Part shown: positions 62,007 to 64,000 of the stretch, in pieces | Layout: each line of letters starts with the position of its first letter | Position numbering within the stretch: the stretch's first letter is position 1 | DNA from: SMWC01 sp964466315 | GTDB taxonomy: Bacteria > Pseudomonadota > Gammaproteobacteria > Steroidobacterales > Rariloculaceae | DNA: 64,000 nucleotides | Reading direction: 5' to 3' | NCBI GenBank assembly: GCA_964466315.1 | Contig: CAYXNS010000004.1 | Span: 1 to 64,000, forward strand | Notes under the pieces: model-generated | What the model was told of the DNA's origin: nothing | The model's database searches: none | What the model saw: only the letters and a program-made list of their open reading frames with translations | Made by a program: the position numbers and the translations under genes

Positions 62007-62843
62007 TTACTTCTCGACAGGAAAACCGACGATGCTGCCCCACTCGGTCCATGAACCATCGTAGATGAACACGTTGCGGTAGCCGAGCACGAACGCCAGC
62101 GTGAACCAGGTCAACGTCGCCCGGTGGCTCAGTCTGCAGTAACAGGCGATCTCCTGGCCCTCGTCTTCGGTGACGCCTACCGCGGCCAGGATGGGCTTGA
62201 GTTCCTCCGCGCTCTTGAAAGTATCGTCGTCGTTGAGCAGGTTCCGGAAGAACAGGTGCCGTGCGCCCGGAATCCGGCCCTTGCGCTCCGCGCCGTGATC
62301 GAAATCGCCATATTCTTTGACGCGTTTGCCGCTGTACTCTTCGGGCGACCGCACGTCGAGCAGGAGGCGATCGGAATTGTCGAGATTGGCGAGGACATTG
62401 GCGCGCCCGATTCGCATCGAGGAGTCTCCCTCGTACGCTTTATATTCGACTGCGCTCGGAGACGGAACATCGCGTGTCATCGGATGGCCGCCCTGAAGCC
62501 ACTTCTTGCGGGCACCGTCGAGCAGCCTAATATCCCGATGTCCCGCCATCGTCAGAGCCCAGAACGCGTAGGTGCCGTACTGCACGGGATCGCCGTACAG
62601 AACCAGCGTCGAGTCGGGCGCGATGCCGACGCTTCCGAGACGTGCGGCCAGTTCGTCGGGCGTCACGAGTTGACGGTCCGTTTTGTGCCAGCAAAGGCCC
62701 TTCCAGAACCACCCGAGAGCGCCGGGTACGTGGCCGGATGCATACACCTCGTTGGCCTCTGTCGCGCTCACTTCGACGATGCGGGTGTTCGAGTCGTCGA
62801 GGTGAGCTTCGAGCCATTCGGATGTCACTAGCGGTGTAGTCAT
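62007..62843 (-). CDS. Thiosulfate / 3-mercaptopyruvate sulfurtransferase
   Basis: A 278-residue tandem rhodanese. The N-terminal domain (inactive) begins LVTSEWLEAHLDDSNTRIVEV. The C-terminal domain contains LLLDVRSPEEYSG near 160 and the catalytic Cys in CYCRLSHRATLTWF near 235, a rhodanese (thiosulfate) type loop, CRxxxR. The C-terminus YDGSWTEWG is diagnostic. Moves sulfur from thiosulfate or mercaptopyruvate to acceptors such as cyanide or a thiol. 12 bp after the DUF4159 gene. Confidence 0.9.
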   Translation of the reverse strand: MTTPLVTSEWLEAHLDDSNTRIVEVSATEANEVYASGHVPGALGWFWKGLCWHKTDRQLVTPDELAARLGSVGIAPDSTLVLYGDPVQYGTYAFWALTMAGHRDIRLLDGARKKWLQGGHPMTRDVPSPSAVEYKAYEGDSSMRIGRANVLANLDNSDRLLLDVRSPEEYSGKRVKEYGDFDHGAERKGRIPGARHLFFRNLLNDDDTFKSAEELKPILAAVGVTEDEGQEIACYCRLSHRATLTWFTLAFVLGYRNVFIYDGSWTEWGSIVGFPVEK

Positions 62844-62855
62844 CGGATTTCTCGT

Positions 62856-63632
62856 TTAGTGAGTCATTGAGTAGATGACGTAGTTGGCCCCGAAACGATA
62901 CGCGAGCGCGGTTAGGGGTTCAGGATAAAATGCGTCGTCTGCGTGCTCCCATGCGTCGCCGAGATCCATATTGAAATTAATGGCGACGAGCAAACGGCCT
63001 GTGTCGTCGTAGACACCTCGCCAGTGTGGGACAGTACTCTGAGGGTTCTCCCGGGTGATTCCATACCGGATCGCCTGAGCGCCGGGAATTTGCACACGTT
63101 GATTTAAAGAGTAGAGGACGCTGAACACCTCGTCGTCGGCCGGGATTTCGACGATCTGGCGGTCCGGGAACACGCACCGTATCGACTCCGAGAATTGGAT
63201 CCATTCGGACGGACCGTGAAAGTCGTCGACGATCAGAAATCCACCGCGTCGCAGAAACTCCCTGAGCCGGGAGGCCTCGTAGTCGCTGAGATGCCAGTAA
63301 CCGACCTTGACGGCGTATAGCATCGGATGATCGAAGAGCGAGTCGTCACTCAGGTGAACCTGCCGGTTATCGGTTCCGGAGTCGATTCGCGTGATCCGGG
63401 TGACGCCCTGAACAAAATGAACTTCAGCGTCCGGCCAGTCGTGAAGCCACGGTTCCTGGTGGCCGCGGCCGGCACGTCCACCGTAGGCACCGAAGGCCAT
63501 GCGCGCGAAATGAAACTCCGAATCGGTGATTGGTATGCGAGGCTCTTCAGCGCCAGTGGCAGTGATCAGCTGCGTCGCGCAGGCGACAAACAGGGTGATA
63601 TTCCGGCTCGAGATACGAGGACTTCGTGGCAT
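62856..63632 (-). CDS. Exported DUF4159 protein
   Basis: A 258-residue protein with a hydrophobic N-terminus (ITLFVACATQLITATGA) followed by FHFARMAFGAYGGRAGRGH near 42 and DDSLFDHPMLYAVKVGYW near 96. REFLRRGGFLIVDDFHG near 126 is typical of the DUF4159 domain, and FGANYVIYSMTH ends it. The family is often found in MoxR-ATPase/von Willebrand gene clusters; none is present here. Role unknown. Confidence 0.82.
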   Translation of the reverse strand: MPRSPRISSRNITLFVACATQLITATGAEEPRIPITDSEFHFARMAFGAYGGRAGRGHQEPWLHDWPDAEVHFVQGVTRITRIDSGTDNRQVHLSDDSLFDHPMLYAVKVGYWHLSDYEASRLREFLRRGGFLIVDDFHGPSEWIQFSESIRCVFPDRQIVEIPADDEVFSVLYSLNQRVQIPGAQAIRYGITRENPQSTVPHWRGVYDDTGRLLVAINFNMDLGDAWEHADDAFYPEPLTALAYRFGANYVIYSMTH

Positions 63633-63796
63633 GGCGACGGTTAGTGTAGCGGATTCGAAACGCCGACTCGCCGTCGTGCAGCACCCGGAAATACGGTTTC
63701 GATGCCAGACGCATCGAGCGTACTGGTAGCGCTTGACATGGCGGATGCTCTGTTCGACAGTCTGGGCTCAGGATCAAACAACAACAGGAGGGGGAC

Positions 63797-64000
63797 ATGC
63801 TCCCATCGACGTTCGTCAGAAGCCTGCTATCGGCCGCTTCCGCCGCCACGCCGTTAGCTCTCGCCACGAGCGTCAACGCGCAGACGTCGGGTTACGACCC
63901 TTACCAGGAAGACGCACAAAATATGCAGCTCGTCGGATATAATGACCTGCAGGGGCGCAGTGCCTACCAGCCCACGGTTCAGCAGCAGGGCGATCGCTGG
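63797..64000 (+). CDS. 5' end of an exported LVIVD-like protein gene, cut by the window edge
   Basis: 68 codons, open to the window end. An outstanding ribosome site (AGGAGGGGG) precedes the ATG. The signal peptide ends near ALATSVNAQ. Then comes NMQLVGYNDLQGRSAYQPTV, which resembles the start of exported LVIVD-repeat (beta-propeller) proteins of environmental Proteobacteria. The rest lies beyond the window. Confidence 0.7.
   Translation, partial: MLPSTFVRSLLSAASAATPLALATSVNAQTSGYDPYQEDAQNMQLVGYNDLQGRSAYQPTVQQQGDRW

Noticed and set aside
1..64000. CRISPR arrays, rRNA, tRNA and prophage genes
   Set aside because: No spaced short repeats, no rRNA-like stretches, no cloverleaf with an obvious TTC arm, and no phage structural genes were seen by eye; a tRNAscan run would be decisive for tRNA.

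Overview
The window is a moderately GC-rich, gene-dense chromosomal segment of what looks like an aerobic heterotrophic gammaproteobacterium, probably an uncultured environmental (perhaps marine) lineage. The evidence is glnS, a gammaproteobacterial-style xerD followed by a DsbC-like gene, tesB, a TonB-dependent receptor under a TPP riboswitch, and many secreted TonB_C, CocE and LVIVD-like proteins. The taxon is an inference. I saw no CRISPR array, prophage, intact insertion sequence, rRNA or tRNA.

Layout. 0-7.3 kb (minus strand): an oxalate or 2-hydroxyacyl-CoA module (class III CoA-transferase, TPP-dependent lyase, GntR/FCD regulator with a perfect operator palindrome) beside a YkoC/YkoD/YkoE-type ECF transporter. 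7.3-17.7 kb: small-molecule metabolism and transport (methyltransferase, Bcr/CflA, quinone oxidoreductase, an Nramp homologue lacking the usual metal ligands, aminotransferase, MFS, an orphan MacB-like permease, aldehyde dehydrogenase). 17.8-20.4 kb: modABC. 20.6-26.4 kb: ubiX, a headless pilin fragment, arsC, folE, xdhC, ferredoxin and a short-chain fatty-acid transporter. 26.6-32.9 kb: an exported-protein block containing a double TonB_C-like protein fused to a metzincin-like domain with HALGH in place of HExxH, a CocE-type hydrolase, a metallo-beta-lactamase-fold enzyme and a haem-binding 703-residue protein. 33-46 kb: moeA, TPR and TonB_C proteins, MATE, M48 protease, TRAP-type binding protein, glnS, a truncated cfa, then moaACDE, a mocA-like gene, a GNAT and moaB. 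46.2-50.3 kb: a TPP-riboswitch-led thiamine uptake operon (TonB-dependent receptor, YkoF-like protein, PnuT, kinase). 50.3-64 kb: central metabolism (HIBADH-family dehydrogenase, tesB, gpmA, acetoacetyl-CoA synthetase, ETF-QO, plsC), xerD, dsbC-like, sulfurtransferase, DUF4159 and the start of an LVIVD-like gene.

Two cofactor themes recur. Molybdenum cofactor: ModABC imports molybdate, MoaA/C/D/E and MoaB build molybdopterin, MoeA inserts the metal, and MocA plus XdhC suggest a cytosine-dinucleotide enzyme of the xanthine dehydrogenase family encoded elsewhere. Thiamine: a YkoE-type ECF transporter sits by a TPP-dependent lyase, and a second, riboswitch-controlled system imports thiamine across both membranes and probably phosphorylates it.

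Gene decay is conspicuous: a SulP transporter with an internal deletion, a zapE with a nonsense codon and a frameshift, the first quarter of a cfa gene, a pilin lacking its N-terminus, a probably truncated DUF3450 gene, and two IS3-like remnants sharing a 30-bp block. Most of these lie at operon borders, which suggests deletion-driven streamlining of an otherwise compact genome.
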